Shown: piece by piece, positions 18,201 to 25,540 of the stretch
Layout: each line of letters opens with the position of its first letter
Position numbering within the stretch: position 1 is the first letter of the stretch
Assembly: GCF_001936475.1 (NCBI RefSeq)
Contig: NZ_MSPQ01000010.1
Location: 62,001-126,000, forward strand
Direction: 5' to 3'
From: Algoriphagus marinus
GTDB taxonomy: Bacteria; Bacteroidota; Bacteroidia; Cytophagales; Cyclobacteriaceae
DNA: 64,000 nucleotides
Translations under genes and position numbers: made by a program
The notes under the pieces: generated by a model
Database searches by the model: none
Told to the model about the DNA's origin: nothing
Seen by the model: the letters and a program-made list of their open reading frames with translations, nothing else

Positions 18201-19495
18201 CTAAAAAACTCGCTAAAATCTGGACAGATTGGGAGGCCTTTGCATCCTACGCATTTAACAAATCGCACTCGACTTGTTATGCTTGGATAGCCTACCAAAC
18301 TGCTTATTTGAAAGCACATTATCCTGCAGAGTATTTAGCCTCTGTTCTCAGCAATAACATGAATGATATCACTCAGGTGACGTTTTTTATGGAGGAATGT
18401 AAGCGTGCGGCGATCCCAGTTTTAGGACCGGATGTGAATGAATCGAAAAGTGGATTCACCGTAAATAAAGCTGGAGAAATCCGTTTTGGAATGGCTGCAA
18501 TCAAAGGTGCAGGTTCGGCTGCGGTGGAGGAAATCATCAAGGAGCGCGAGAAAGGCGGAGTTTTCAAAAATATCTTTGACTTTGCGAAGCGAGTGAGTTC
18601 GAAGGCTTTGAACAAAAAGACCATGGAAGCTTTGGCAATGGCTGGAGCTTTTGACTGCTTTCCGGAGCATCATCGAAGACAATACCTTGAAGCTCCAGAT
18701 GGAGACATTACCCTGATAGAAAAAGCGACCAAGTATGCGCAGAAAATCCAACAGGAAGAAGATTCTTCGCAGTTTAGCATGTTTGGTGGCGGATCAGGTG
18801 GAATGGCGGTACCCATGCCAACCATCTCTCCGATGGAACCTTTCTCCCAACTTCAGCAACTTAATATCGAAAAGGAAGTCGTCGGACTTTATATTTCAGG
18901 ACATCCTTTGGATCAATATAAGCTAGAGATCGAGTCCTTCACGAATGCCACTCTTCCTGACCTGACCGACTTAGACAGTCTACGAAACCGAAGTGATATC
19001 AAATTGGCTGGTTCGGTACAAAGCTTTGCACATCGGACTACCAAAAACGGAAAACCCTTTGGTACCCTGACGCTGGAAGATTATGCAGGTTCGTTTACCT
19101 TTTTCCTATTCGGCGAAGATTATGTGAAGTTTAAAGAATACTTCATGTCTGGATGGTTTGTTTTCTTGACAGGAAAAGTAGAACCCAAGCGCTGGAATGA
19201 AAATGAGCTGGAATTCAAAATCAGCAGTATCATGCTATTGAGTGAAGTTCGTGGAAAAATGGTGAAAGGCATCCGGGTAAATATCAACTTGGATGATCTG
19301 ACTTACGATTTGATGGAAAAACTGCAATCCATAACTGAGAAGTACAAAGGTGAGGCAAAGCTTTATTTTGACGTGATCGACCGAAAGGAAAACATCGCAT
19401 TGGAGCTTTTCTCCAAAAAATTCTCCATCGATCCTAGTGCAGAGATGATCAAAGAATTGAAACAGATTCCTGAAGTGATGTATAAGGTGGTTTAA
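15209..19495 (+). CDS. dnaE: DNA polymerase III alpha subunit with N-terminal 3'-5' exonuclease
   Basis: Replicative polymerase of about 1,429 aa. An N-terminal DEDD proofreading domain shows DTETTG (residues 6-11), VGHNIEFD near 100 and HDAAYDVDATA near 170. It is followed by a PHP domain (THLHVHSQFSVL near 245, AMTDHGNMMGAF), then the C-family polymerase core. The core has GPGRGSAAGSAVAFC and the catalytic acidic motif PDIDIDFDD near 655. C-terminal elements include the helix-hairpin-helix region and an OB fold (IKLAGSVQSFAHRT near 1262). Proofreading thus sits on the same chain, unlike E. coli with a separate DnaQ. The ATG at 15209 is preferred to the in-frame TTG at 15185, because it puts the exonuclease motif at the usual distance. 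Confidence 0.95.
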   Translation: MYLIFDTETTGLPRNYNAPMSDVDNWPRLVQLAWQLHDAKGNLISNHNYIIRPEGFTIPYNAEKVHGISTKRALAEGHDLKQILGIFENDVQKSTYLVGHNIEFDINVVGSEYLRAEATMPLTATQLDTKDISTDFCALPGGRGGKFKWPTLTELHQKLFGKGFGDAHDAAYDVDATARCFFGLINQGVQATVAGIEISEVIYEAPKLEEANFAQAKDSQKAAAKDILKQAGKADISDLTDVPFTHLHVHSQFSVLQATSEIPAMIARAKALGMPAIAMTDHGNMMGAFNFVKEAMAKEIKPILGCEFNLCRDRKNKSNKDDGYQTVLLAKNKAGYHNLAKLASYANIEGFYYVPRIDKELLFQYKGDLIATTGGLWGEIPYLILNVGETQAEEAFLWWKEQFGEDFYVELNRHGVPEEEKVNEVLLELAHKYDVKYFAANNTYYSEKTDAKAHDVLLCVKDGELYDKPKKYIGKRGREFRYGFPNDEFYLKTPDEMKKLFADLPEAIECTNEIVAKVEAYKLAREVLLPKFDIPEEFVHPEDSEDGGKRGENAYLRHLTYEGAKKRYKEITPEIQERLDFELATVEKTGYPGYFLIVQDFIAEARKMGVSVGPGRGSAAGSAVAFCTGITNIDPIEYNLLFERFLNPDRVSLPDIDIDFDDEGRQSVIDYVIKKYGSNQVAQIITYGTMAAKSAIRDTARVLNLPLAEAGRLANLVPDIKLKALFALQGNRAAISDKLKGQGEMIAKADELIRISKGQDESAKTINQATMLEGSVRNLGIHACGVIITPDDITNFVPVALAKDSEMVCTQFDNSVVESAGLLKMDFLGLKTLTLIKDAIKIVKERHGIQLDADEFPIDDEKTYELFQRGETVGIFQYESAGMQKYMRELKPTVFADLIAMNALYRPGPLAYIPSFIKRKHGTEVIDYDLDDMKEYLEETYGITVYQEQVMLLSQKLAGFTKGEADVLRKAMGKKQKDVLDKMKPKFVEQASAKGHDAKKLAKIWTDWEAFASYAFNKSHSTCYAWIAYQTAYLKAHYPAEYLASVLSNNMNDITQVTFFMEECKRAAIPVLGPDVNESKSGFTVNKAGEIRFGMAAIKGAGSAAVEEIIKEREKGGVFKNIFDFAKRVSSKALNKKTMEALAMAGAFDCFPEHHRRQYLEAPDGDITLIEKATKYAQKIQQEEDSSQFSMFGGGSGGMAVPMPTISPMEPFSQLQQLNIEKEVVGLYISGHPLDQYKLEIESFTNATLPDLTDLDSLRNRSDIKLAGSVQSFAHRTTKNGKPFGTLTLEDYAGSFTFFLFGEDYVKFKEYFMSGWFVFLTGKVEPKRWNENELEFKISSIMLLSEVRGKMVKGIRVNINLDDLTYDLMEKLQSITEKYKGEAKLYFDVIDRKENIALELFSKKFSIDPSAEMIKELKQIPEVMYKVV

Positions 19496-19590
19496 TCCAG
19501 CTAATACTACAATTAATATGACATTTGAATAACTTGAAATTGAAACCTTCGTTATCTAATTCTCATTGATAATCATTCTTTTACAAATTT

Positions 19591-20376
19591 ATGAAAAAGT
19601 CAATTTACCTATCGATCCTGATCTTATTGTTTGGCGCTTGCAACGAACCTGAATCGCCTATTGAGGAACTTGTTGATAATCCAAATATCACGGAATTGAA
19701 CCAAGTATTGGAAGGAGAACTCTTAGGCTCAAAAGGTAAACTTAAAAGAAAAACTTACTTCTATTTCAATCAATCTACTGGGGATTACGATGTCGATTAT
19801 TATTACGACAAAGCAGGAAATCCTATTTTAGAAATAACCACAAACAAAGAAAATGAGCCCTCTGGCTATGTTTTAAATTATTTTGACAATAAAGGTTTGA
19901 TGACCTCAAGTAAGGTTTTTATTGTCGGTGAATTTGGATTGACATTTTTCTCAAACCGAAAATATGAATACAATTTGGAAGGCCGATTAAAAAATGTGTT
20001 AATAGGAGATGGGACAGATTTCAAAATTTTAATCAGCAATACTTACGATGATCAAGGAAGAATAAAAAGTACTTCAGGAAGAGTTACAGGAGAAGGGGAT
20101 TTTGCGGAATTTTTTTATTCAGATGGCTCAAAGAAGATTTCTGAAGAACATTTCTACTATGATCAATCAGCAGGAATCCCCTATTATGTTTTACAATATG
20201 AATATGACTTAGACGGTAATTTGATTGCAAAAAAACCGAAAGGACAGATTGGTACGGATGAGTCTTTTATGGAATTTAAATACAATAACCAGAATCAGGT
20301 GGTAGAAGAAATTTTATATTCGCTTCAATTTGGTCAGCAAGTTTTGAATAAATGGAAGTTTACTTATTTTGAGTAG
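19591..20376 (+). CDS. Lipoprotein with YD/RHS-like repeats
   Basis: A 261 aa protein starting MKKSIYLSILILLFGAC. The cysteine after LFGA fits a lipobox, so it is probably membrane-anchored. The rest contains several imperfect tyrosine-rich repeats of the YD/RHS type: VDYYYDKAGNPILE, LNYFDNKGLM, YEYNLEGRLKN, NTYDDQGRIKS and YEYDLDGNLI. Such repeats form beta sheets that bind carbohydrate or build shells. Here there are only a few and no toxin domain follows. Function is unknown. It sits alone between dnaE and trxA. Confidence 0.65.
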   Translation: MKKSIYLSILILLFGACNEPESPIEELVDNPNITELNQVLEGELLGSKGKLKRKTYFYFNQSTGDYDVDYYYDKAGNPILEITTNKENEPSGYVLNYFDNKGLMTSSKVFIVGEFGLTFFSNRKYEYNLEGRLKNVLIGDGTDFKILISNTYDDQGRIKSTSGRVTGEGDFAEFFYSDGSKKISEEHFYYDQSAGIPYYVLQYEYDLDGNLIAKKPKGQIGTDESFMEFKYNNQNQVVEEILYSLQFGQQVLNKWKFTYFE

Positions 20377-20467
20377 TCTGAGTTTTTTTTTCGCTTTGGA
20401 ACTTATTAAACTTGAATTCACTTTAGAACCTATAATTTGAAATCTTAAAATATTAACAACACATAAA

Positions 20468-20788
20468 ATGGCAAAAGCAATAGAAATTACCGACGCAAAC
20501 TTTGAAGAAATCATCAAATCTGAGCAACCGATCTTGGTTGACTTCTGGGCAGAGTGGTGCGGACCTTGTAAAATGATCGGACCAGTAGTGGAAGAACTTG
20601 CTGGCGATTATGAAGGAAAAGCAATAATCGGTAAAGTTGACGTGGATTCTAACCCAGGTGTAGCGCAAGCTTTTGGGATTCGTTCTATTCCTACACTTCT
20701 ATTCTTCAAAGGTGGAGCTATCGTAGACAAGCAAGTTGGAGCAGTTCCAAAATCTGTACTTTCTCAAAAATTAGATGCACAACTTTAA
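20468..20788 (+). CDS. trxA: Thioredoxin
   Basis: A 106 aa cytosolic thioredoxin that reduces protein disulfides using thioredoxin reductase. The active site WCGPCK is at about residues 31-36 inside DFWAEWCGPCKM, the cis-proline is in RSIPTLLFFKGG, and the length is standard. No signal peptide is present. Upstream, TTG (20412) and TATAATTTG (20431) form a near-match promoter with one extra base in the -7 element. A strong terminator follows. Confidence 0.96.
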   Translation: MAKAIEITDANFEEIIKSEQPILVDFWAEWCGPCKMIGPVVEELAGDYEGKAIIGKVDVDSNPGVAQAFGIRSIPTLLFFKGGAIVDKQVGAVPKSVLSQKLDAQL

Positions 20789-20812
20789 GCCAAAAGCTTA
20801 GAATCAATTCTG

Positions 20813-20842
20813 GCCGCAAGTATTCCTTGCGGCTTTTTTTTT
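20813..20842 (+). terminator. Intrinsic terminator after trxA
   Basis: GCCGCAAG (20813-20820) and CTTGCGGC (20826-20833) form an 8 bp stem with a 5 nt loop, then nine T residues. Confidence 0.85.
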
Positions 20843-20856
20843 AACTTCACCCAGCC

Positions 20857-21891
20857 ATGGCAGAAACCCTAATTACACTTCCAGAATTTTTTGAAATGCG
20901 AAAAACGCTTCCAATCATTGATGCGAGAAGCGAGGGCGAATTTGATCAAAGTCACATTCCAAACGCCATTAATATCCCCATTCTGAATAATGCCGAACGG
21001 GTAATTGTAGGCACTTTGTACAAAGAGAAAGGAGCGGAAGCCGCTACCTTGAAAGGCTTTGAATTGGTAGGACCTCGTTTTCATGAAATCCAAAAATCAG
21101 CCTTAGCGGAGTTTCCCGATAAAAAAATCCTGATCTATTGCTGGCGCGGAGGAATGCGGAGCCAAATTCTTTCTTGGTTGCTAACGATGGTAGGTTTTGA
21201 AGTCTATCGATTGATTGGTGGATATAAGACTTATCGAACACATAGTTTCAATTTGGTTAGAAGCAAAGTAAATCTGATCGTATTGGCAGGGCGAACTGGT
21301 ACCGGAAAAACGCTCTACCTAAAACTTTTAAAAGAAAAAGGAGAGCAAATTCTGGATTTGGAAGGACTTGCCAATCACAAAGGATCAAGTTTCGGAGCGA
21401 TTGGCCAAGCTCCTCAACCTACCGTAGAGCAATTTGAAAACTTACTGGCAGAGGCAATCGGAAAACTAAATGCAGACAGACCTACTTGGGTTGAAAATGA
21501 AAGTCGGAAGATCGGACGATTGATTTTACCGGATTTATTTTACAAGCAAATGCTCAATGCGCCTTTGGTGGACATCCATCGAAGTGAAACGGAACGAATC
21601 AAATTGATTGCTTCAGAATACGCCATTTTACCGAAAGATGATTTGATTCAAGCTGTCCTTCGACTCAAAAAGAAACTGGGAGGCCTCAGGACCTCACAAG
21701 CAATTGAAGCCATCGTGGAAGACAATCACGAAGATTGGATTGCCAACCTCCTACTCTATTACGACAAGGCTTATGATTTCGACTTGGACAAGCACGAATC
21801 AAAGCAGACTATTTCACTTGATTTGGAAGGAATTTCTGAATCAGAAGCTATAAACCAACTAATACATGCTAGACATAAACTCATCTCCTAA
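20857..21891 (+). CDS. mnmH: tRNA 2-selenouridine synthase
   Basis: Replaces sulfur by selenium in (methylaminomethyl)-2-thiouridine at the wobble position of certain tRNAs, using selenophosphate. The N-terminal rhodanese domain carries the catalytic cysteine in YCWRGGMRS near residue 94. A P-loop domain follows with GRTGTGKT near 146, matching the MnmH/YbbB/SelU two-domain plan. The length of 344 aa is normal. The selD start codon lies 26 bp inside its 3' end, implying translational coupling with the enzyme that makes its selenium donor. Confidence 0.93.
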   Translation: MAETLITLPEFFEMRKTLPIIDARSEGEFDQSHIPNAINIPILNNAERVIVGTLYKEKGAEAATLKGFELVGPRFHEIQKSALAEFPDKKILIYCWRGGMRSQILSWLLTMVGFEVYRLIGGYKTYRTHSFNLVRSKVNLIVLAGRTGTGKTLYLKLLKEKGEQILDLEGLANHKGSSFGAIGQAPQPTVEQFENLLAEAIGKLNADRPTWVENESRKIGRLILPDLFYKQMLNAPLVDIHRSETERIKLIASEYAILPKDDLIQAVLRLKKKLGGLRTSQAIEAIVEDNHEDWIANLLLYYDKAYDFDLDKHESKQTISLDLEGISESEAINQLIHARHKLIS

Positions 21892-22927
21892 GCAACCTAC
21901 CAGACTAACTGAATGGAGCGAGGGATCCGGATGCGGCTGTAAAATCGCCCCAGCTATACTTGATCAGATTCTCAATGCAAGTGGCTCTTTTACCCAGACT
22001 GACCCCAATCTTTTGGTGGGAAACTCCGGAAAAGATGATGCTGCAGTTTACCAAGTTTCGGAAGAAATTGCGGTAATCAACACAGTAGATTTTTTCACTC
22101 CGATTGTAGACGATCCTTTTGATTTTGGAAGAATTGCAGCAGCCAATGCGCTTTCGGATGTGTATGCTATGGGTGGTAAACCAATTTTTGCCAATGCAAT
22201 CTTAAGTTGGCCGGTCGAAAAACTCGCTCCTGAATTAGCTGCCAAAGTAATGGAAGGTGCAAAGAGCATTTGTAAAACTGCTGGAATTGAATTGGCAGGA
22301 GGGCATAGTATTGCGGCAAAAGACCCAATTTTTGGGCTTTCTGTAAATGGGATTATTCATCCCAAAAAGATCAAATTGAATAAAGGTGCAAAGGCAGGAG
22401 ATTTGATTTTTCTGACCAAGGAATTGGGCGTTGGCGTTTTAGCTACAGCTTTAAAAAGACAAAAAATCTCTGAAGAAGATTACGCCAAACTGATTGATAC
22501 AACTTGCAGCTTAAATTCAATTGGGGAAGTTTTGGGGAATCATGCCGAAGTGCATGCCATGACAGATGTGACAGGTTTTGGACTTTTGGGTCATTTGATC
22601 GAGATGTGTGAAGGAGCTGGACTATCAGCAGTGATCGAATTACAAAAACTCCCAATGATCGCTGGCGTACAGGAATACATCAACCAGTTTATTTTTCCAG
22701 ATAATACCTACCGAAACTGGAATACCTATTCAGACAAAACAAAAGGCGTGGTAGGAATGGACTTAGTCAAACTTTGTGATCCACAGACCAGTGGCGGTTT
22801 GATGCTGGCGGTAGATCCAGCACAATTGGATTGGTTTCTTCAAGCGATGTCCGAATCGAAGCAATCGATTTGGCAGATTGGCACTTTTGTAGAAAAGGCA
22901 GAGCAAGTCGTGGAAGTTTTAGTATAA
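21866..22927 (+). CDS. selD: Selenide, water dikinase (selenophosphate synthetase)
   Basis: Makes selenophosphate from selenide and ATP. The glycine-rich catalytic motif GSGCGCK (residues 20-26) places a normal cysteine at residue 23, equivalent to the catalytic Cys17 of E. coli SelD, so no selenocysteine is needed. Other family motifs include KDDAAVY, ALSDVYAMGG and TSGGLMLAVD. The length of 353 aa is normal. It overlaps mnmH by 26 bp. No selA, selB or selC is seen nearby, so the likely product use is tRNA selenation by MnmH. A short hairpin (22939-22959) follows but lacks a T tract. Confidence 0.94.
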   Translation: MLDINSSPKQPTRLTEWSEGSGCGCKIAPAILDQILNASGSFTQTDPNLLVGNSGKDDAAVYQVSEEIAVINTVDFFTPIVDDPFDFGRIAAANALSDVYAMGGKPIFANAILSWPVEKLAPELAAKVMEGAKSICKTAGIELAGGHSIAAKDPIFGLSVNGIIHPKKIKLNKGAKAGDLIFLTKELGVGVLATALKRQKISEEDYAKLIDTTCSLNSIGEVLGNHAEVHAMTDVTGFGLLGHLIEMCEGAGLSAVIELQKLPMIAGVQEYINQFIFPDNTYRNWNTYSDKTKGVVGMDLVKLCDPQTSGGLMLAVDPAQLDWFLQAMSESKQSIWQIGTFVEKAEQVVEVLV

Positions 22928-22973
22928 GCTGGCGCTGAGTTTCTTATATTTAAAGAAACCAAGCCCAAAAGCC

Positions 22974-23876
22974 ATGAAAACCTTATTTTGCTTTATTTTC
23001 GCACTCCTATGTTTTTCAGTTTCATTAATGGCACAAGTACCAGAAGGCACTAGCAGTGAATTAGTCCTCCTGAATGTCAAGACAGGCGAAGAAAAATCCA
23101 TTCTTAAAGAAAAGCGACATTTTGAAGCGCCAAACTGGTCTAGAGATGGCAAGTACTTGCTGATTAATGCAGCTGGATTTTTGGTGAAAATTGATTTGGA
23201 AGGAAATAATCTTGGGAAGATTTTTCCGGAAAAAGTATCCACTATCAATAATGATCATGGATTGAGTTTTGACGGCAAAACCCTTGTCTTCAGCAAGAAT
23301 GAAAAAGGTTTGGGTTCTAGAATTTATGTGATGCCACTGGCTGGTGGAGAAGCCAAACTAATCACCCCCAACTATCCCAGCTACTGGCATGGCATCAGTC
23401 CAGATGGAAAGACTCTAGTCTATTGCGCGATGCGAGACAAGCAATGGGATATCTATGCGGTCCCAACTTCAGGTGGAAAGGAAATCAGGCTGACCGATGC
23501 AGAAGGACTCGATGATGGACCGGAATATTCCTATGATGGAAAATGGATCTATTTCAATTCGCACCGAACCGGAAGGATGCAATCCTATCGGATGAAACCT
23601 GATGGAAGTGGAACGGAGCAATTGACCAATGATGACTTGGACAATTGGTTTCCGCATCCTTCACCGGATAATAAATCAGCAGTGATCATTTCCTATCTCG
23701 AAGATCAAAAAGGATCACATCCTTTTGGGAAAGATGTTAAGCTTCGACTATTAGATGTGGAGACAAAAGAAATGAAAGATCTAACTCCGGTTTTCTACGG
23801 AGGGCAAGGCACCATCAATGTCCACTCCTGGTCTCCTGATGGAGATTGGATTGCGTATGTGAGGTATCATAAGTGA
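22974..23876 (+). CDS. Secreted TolB-like (PD40) beta-propeller protein
   Basis: A 300 aa protein with signal peptide MKTLFCFIFALLCFSVSLMAQ and repeated TolB/PD40 blades: FEAPNWSRDGKYLLI, HGLSFDGKTLVFSKN, HGISPDGKTLVYCAM, EYSYDGKWIYFNSHR and HSWSPDGDWIAYVR. It is periplasmic or secreted; a peptidase domain as in DPP-IV-type proteins is absent. Its last 217 bp exist as a second, slightly diverged copy at 25541-25757, the footprint of a later insertion (see cassette A). It ends 1 bp before the convergent lipoprotein gene. Confidence 0.75.
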   Translation: MKTLFCFIFALLCFSVSLMAQVPEGTSSELVLLNVKTGEEKSILKEKRHFEAPNWSRDGKYLLINAAGFLVKIDLEGNNLGKIFPEKVSTINNDHGLSFDGKTLVFSKNEKGLGSRIYVMPLAGGEAKLITPNYPSYWHGISPDGKTLVYCAMRDKQWDIYAVPTSGGKEIRLTDAEGLDDGPEYSYDGKWIYFNSHRTGRMQSYRMKPDGSGTEQLTNDDLDNWFPHPSPDNKSAVIISYLEDQKGSHPFGKDVKLRLLDVETKEMKDLTPVFYGGQGTINVHSWSPDGDWIAYVRYHK

Positions 23877-23877
23877 T

Positions 23878-24945
23878 TTATCTAAAATCCTTTGGTAAAT
23901 CAAATATGGCAATACCTGGATCTTCATCAGTTGTCAATCCATACAATTTCCCACTTTCTTCATCGACTACTATGGATCGAATTGAGCGATCCAACTTGAA
24001 ACGATAAAGAGGTACACCTTCTCTATTAAAAATGAAAACCTTTAAAGCTAATTCTCCTGTTTCTTTGTAATGTTCTTCAGTTAAGCCACCATATAACGCG
24101 TATATTTTTTCATTTGAAATAAAAACATCACGGTATCTAAACGGATTAGAGATGGGGATATTTAAAGGCATGTTCTCTCCATAATATTCAAAAGGTGGAA
24201 GCTCTAAAGAGGGGCCATCAATTGTAATAATTTTTTTTGTGCTATTATTAAATATTTCAAGCCTATCACGAAAAATGGAAGCATTGGCTAATATTTCAAA
24301 AGACTCGTCTGTTTTAAACCAGCCGTTATTCAATACAAAATGATGAAAATTAGACAAATCCTCTTTTCCTTCTACAATATCCCATTTGCCATATCCAGCT
24401 ATTTTTTGTCCATTAAAATCAACCTCTACAAATTTATTATCATCAAAAGTGGACATTCCTATAAATGAAGAGTCTGGCAAAAAATAAAATAACCCCAAAG
24501 GTGTATTCGAAACCGGCATTTTAAACTCTTCTTCCCCCGATAATAAAGAGTCACTTAAATTGTATTTCACAAATTTTTTATCCATACCACTGTATACTAA
24601 AAAAGAATTGTCGTTATCCCATGGTAGAAAAATATCAGCGGAAGGAATTTCTAAAGGGCCAAACCCCATTTTCCCTTTAGATATTTTATGTTCAAAATTG
24701 ACTAAATCAAAAACATGAATTAATGGACTATCTGGCGGAATTCTCCGATCCTCAAAAACAAATAAAAACTTTCCTTTTCCAAAAATCTTCAAGGGATTTA
24801 ACAAAATTGGATGATTATACTTTTTAGAAATTAACTGGAATTCCTCCACTGTTTCAGGATTGAACTTTCCAACATTCAGCTGTTTGGAATTGCAGGAAAC
24901 AAAAAGCAAAGACATAAAAAATATTGAATTAATAAATAGTTTCAT
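23878..24945 (-). CDS. Beta-propeller lipoprotein (TolB_like/BF3164 type), cassette A
   Basis: A 355 aa lipoprotein with signal MKLFINSIFFMSLLFVSC, the cysteine being the lipidation site. The remainder shows propeller-type repeats (FLFVFEDRRIPPDSPLIHVFD, GKMGFGPLEIPSADIF). It ends with SIVVDEESGKLYGLTTDED, the last-blade pattern of the Bacteroidota TolB-like 6-bladed lipoproteins. Upstream on the same strand lies a small secreted peptide gene, with a terminator-like hairpin in between. The two genes lie between the TolB-like gene and a fragment of a DUF502 gene and look like an inserted unit. Ligand and function are unknown. Confidence 0.65.
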   Translation of the reverse strand: MKLFINSIFFMSLLFVSCNSKQLNVGKFNPETVEEFQLISKKYNHPILLNPLKIFGKGKFLFVFEDRRIPPDSPLIHVFDLVNFEHKISKGKMGFGPLEIPSADIFLPWDNDNSFLVYSGMDKKFVKYNLSDSLLSGEEEFKMPVSNTPLGLFYFLPDSSFIGMSTFDDNKFVEVDFNGQKIAGYGKWDIVEGKEDLSNFHHFVLNNGWFKTDESFEILANASIFRDRLEIFNNSTKKIITIDGPSLELPPFEYYGENMPLNIPISNPFRYRDVFISNEKIYALYGGLTEEHYKETGELALKVFIFNREGVPLYRFKLDRSIRSIVVDEESGKLYGLTTDEDPGIAIFDLPKDFR

Positions 24946-25028
24946 TTGAAATAAGGTTACTCTTAATAAGAATTTGAATATCTAAATGGGTTTACAAAAC
25001 TCATAAAAATTTTGTCACTAAAAATAAA

Positions 25029-25054
25029 ATTTGAGGAAGTCACCTTCCTCAAAT
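25029..25054 (-). terminator. Terminator-like hairpin between peptide and propeller, cassette A
   Basis: TTTGAGGAAG (25030-25039) pairs with CTTCCTCAAA (25044-25053). On the minus strand TTTTATTTTTAG follows. It starts 8 nt after the peptide stop codon. Partial termination here would yield more peptide than lipoprotein (inference). Cassette B has a hairpin in the same place. Confidence 0.65.
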
Positions 25055-25061
25055 ATTAGAT

Positions 25062-25274
25062 TTATGGGCAAAAATGACCATAATAAACATAATCTGTTGG
25101 GAAATAAGAGCCATCTCTAGCCCAACATCCTGTGCTTTGGGATTGACAACAAACATGGTATTGTGGATACCCTCCCCCTGGAGGAGCAGGCTCTTCAACC
25201 TGCCCAAAAGAGGGGGAGGAAGTGACGAAAATCATTGCCAAACCTGCAAAGATGAATTTGACCTTTTTAATCAT
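25062..25274 (-). CDS. Small secreted four-cysteine peptide, cassette A
   Basis: A 70 aa product with a signal peptide (MIKKVKFIFAGLAMIFVTSS, cleavage near SFGQ). This leaves a mature peptide of about 45 aa rich in Pro, Gly and Tyr with four cysteines (VCCQSQSTGCW and a terminal HFCP), able to form two disulfides in the periplasm or outside. No family was recognised; it lacks the NVEALA motif of the known Bacteroidota propeller-associated peptides, though VEEPA after the cleavage site is faintly similar. The gene precedes a beta-propeller lipoprotein gene, with a hairpin after its stop. Upstream, TATCTTTT is a 7/8 match to the -7 consensus. The coding call rests on the signal peptide and context. 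Confidence 0.6.
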   Translation of the reverse strand: MIKKVKFIFAGLAMIFVTSSPSFGQVEEPAPPGGGYPQYHVCCQSQSTGCWARDGSYFPTDYVYYGHFCP

Positions 25275-25326
25275 AGCTTATTGGTTTAAGTAAAAAGATA
25301 AATTAAAAGTCCTTTAGACTATTCCC

Positions 25327-25346
25327 AAAGAAAGAAAGAAAGAAAG
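25327..25346. repeat. AAAG tandem repeat, five units
   Basis: Five perfect AAAG units followed by a partial one, 53 bp upstream of the cassette A peptide start. Slippage here could alter the promoter region, but nothing shows that it does. Confidence 0.8.
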
Positions 25347-25403
25347 AAGCAAGTAATTAGTTAACTTATTTACCTTTTACGTTACCTTATTTTTAAAATT
25401 AGT

Positions 25404-25504
25404 TTATCTTAAACTAGAAACCCCTCCTGAAACCATAAATTCCATCACATCGGAGCTCTTGTCAACAGACAGTGATTTGATTCTATCCCGTGATATGAGA
25501 AAAT
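25404..25504 (-). pseudogene. Remnant: C-terminus of a DUF502 protein
   Basis: The minus strand reads ISRDRIKSLSVDKSSDVM, then EFMVSGGVSSLR and a stop codon. The intact neighbour (25763-26317) ends ISRDRIKSLPGVKSSDVM, then KFMVSGGVSPLG. Over 88 bp (25417-25504 versus 25776-25863) the two align without gaps at a little under 90% by eye. The rest of the gene is missing. The remnant lies between cassette A and the TolB-like remnant and must come from a second DUF502 allele or a related genome. Confidence 0.85.
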
Positions 25505-25540
25505 AGATTGAGAACATTTTTACCAAAATCAATAATGGAA

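Noticed and set aside
21866..21945. Selenocysteine codon (in-frame TGA) in selD.
   Set aside because: The catalytic position is encoded as a normal cysteine (TGC) and no in-frame TGA occurs.
22939..22959. Hairpin after selD as an intrinsic terminator.
   Set aside because: The 7 bp AT-rich stem has no T tract and lies directly before the next gene start.
23878..25424. Cassette A as a classical transposon or IS element.
   Set aside because: No transposase, terminal inverted repeats or target-site duplication were seen; the flanking duplications are gene 3' ends with divergence, not short direct repeats.
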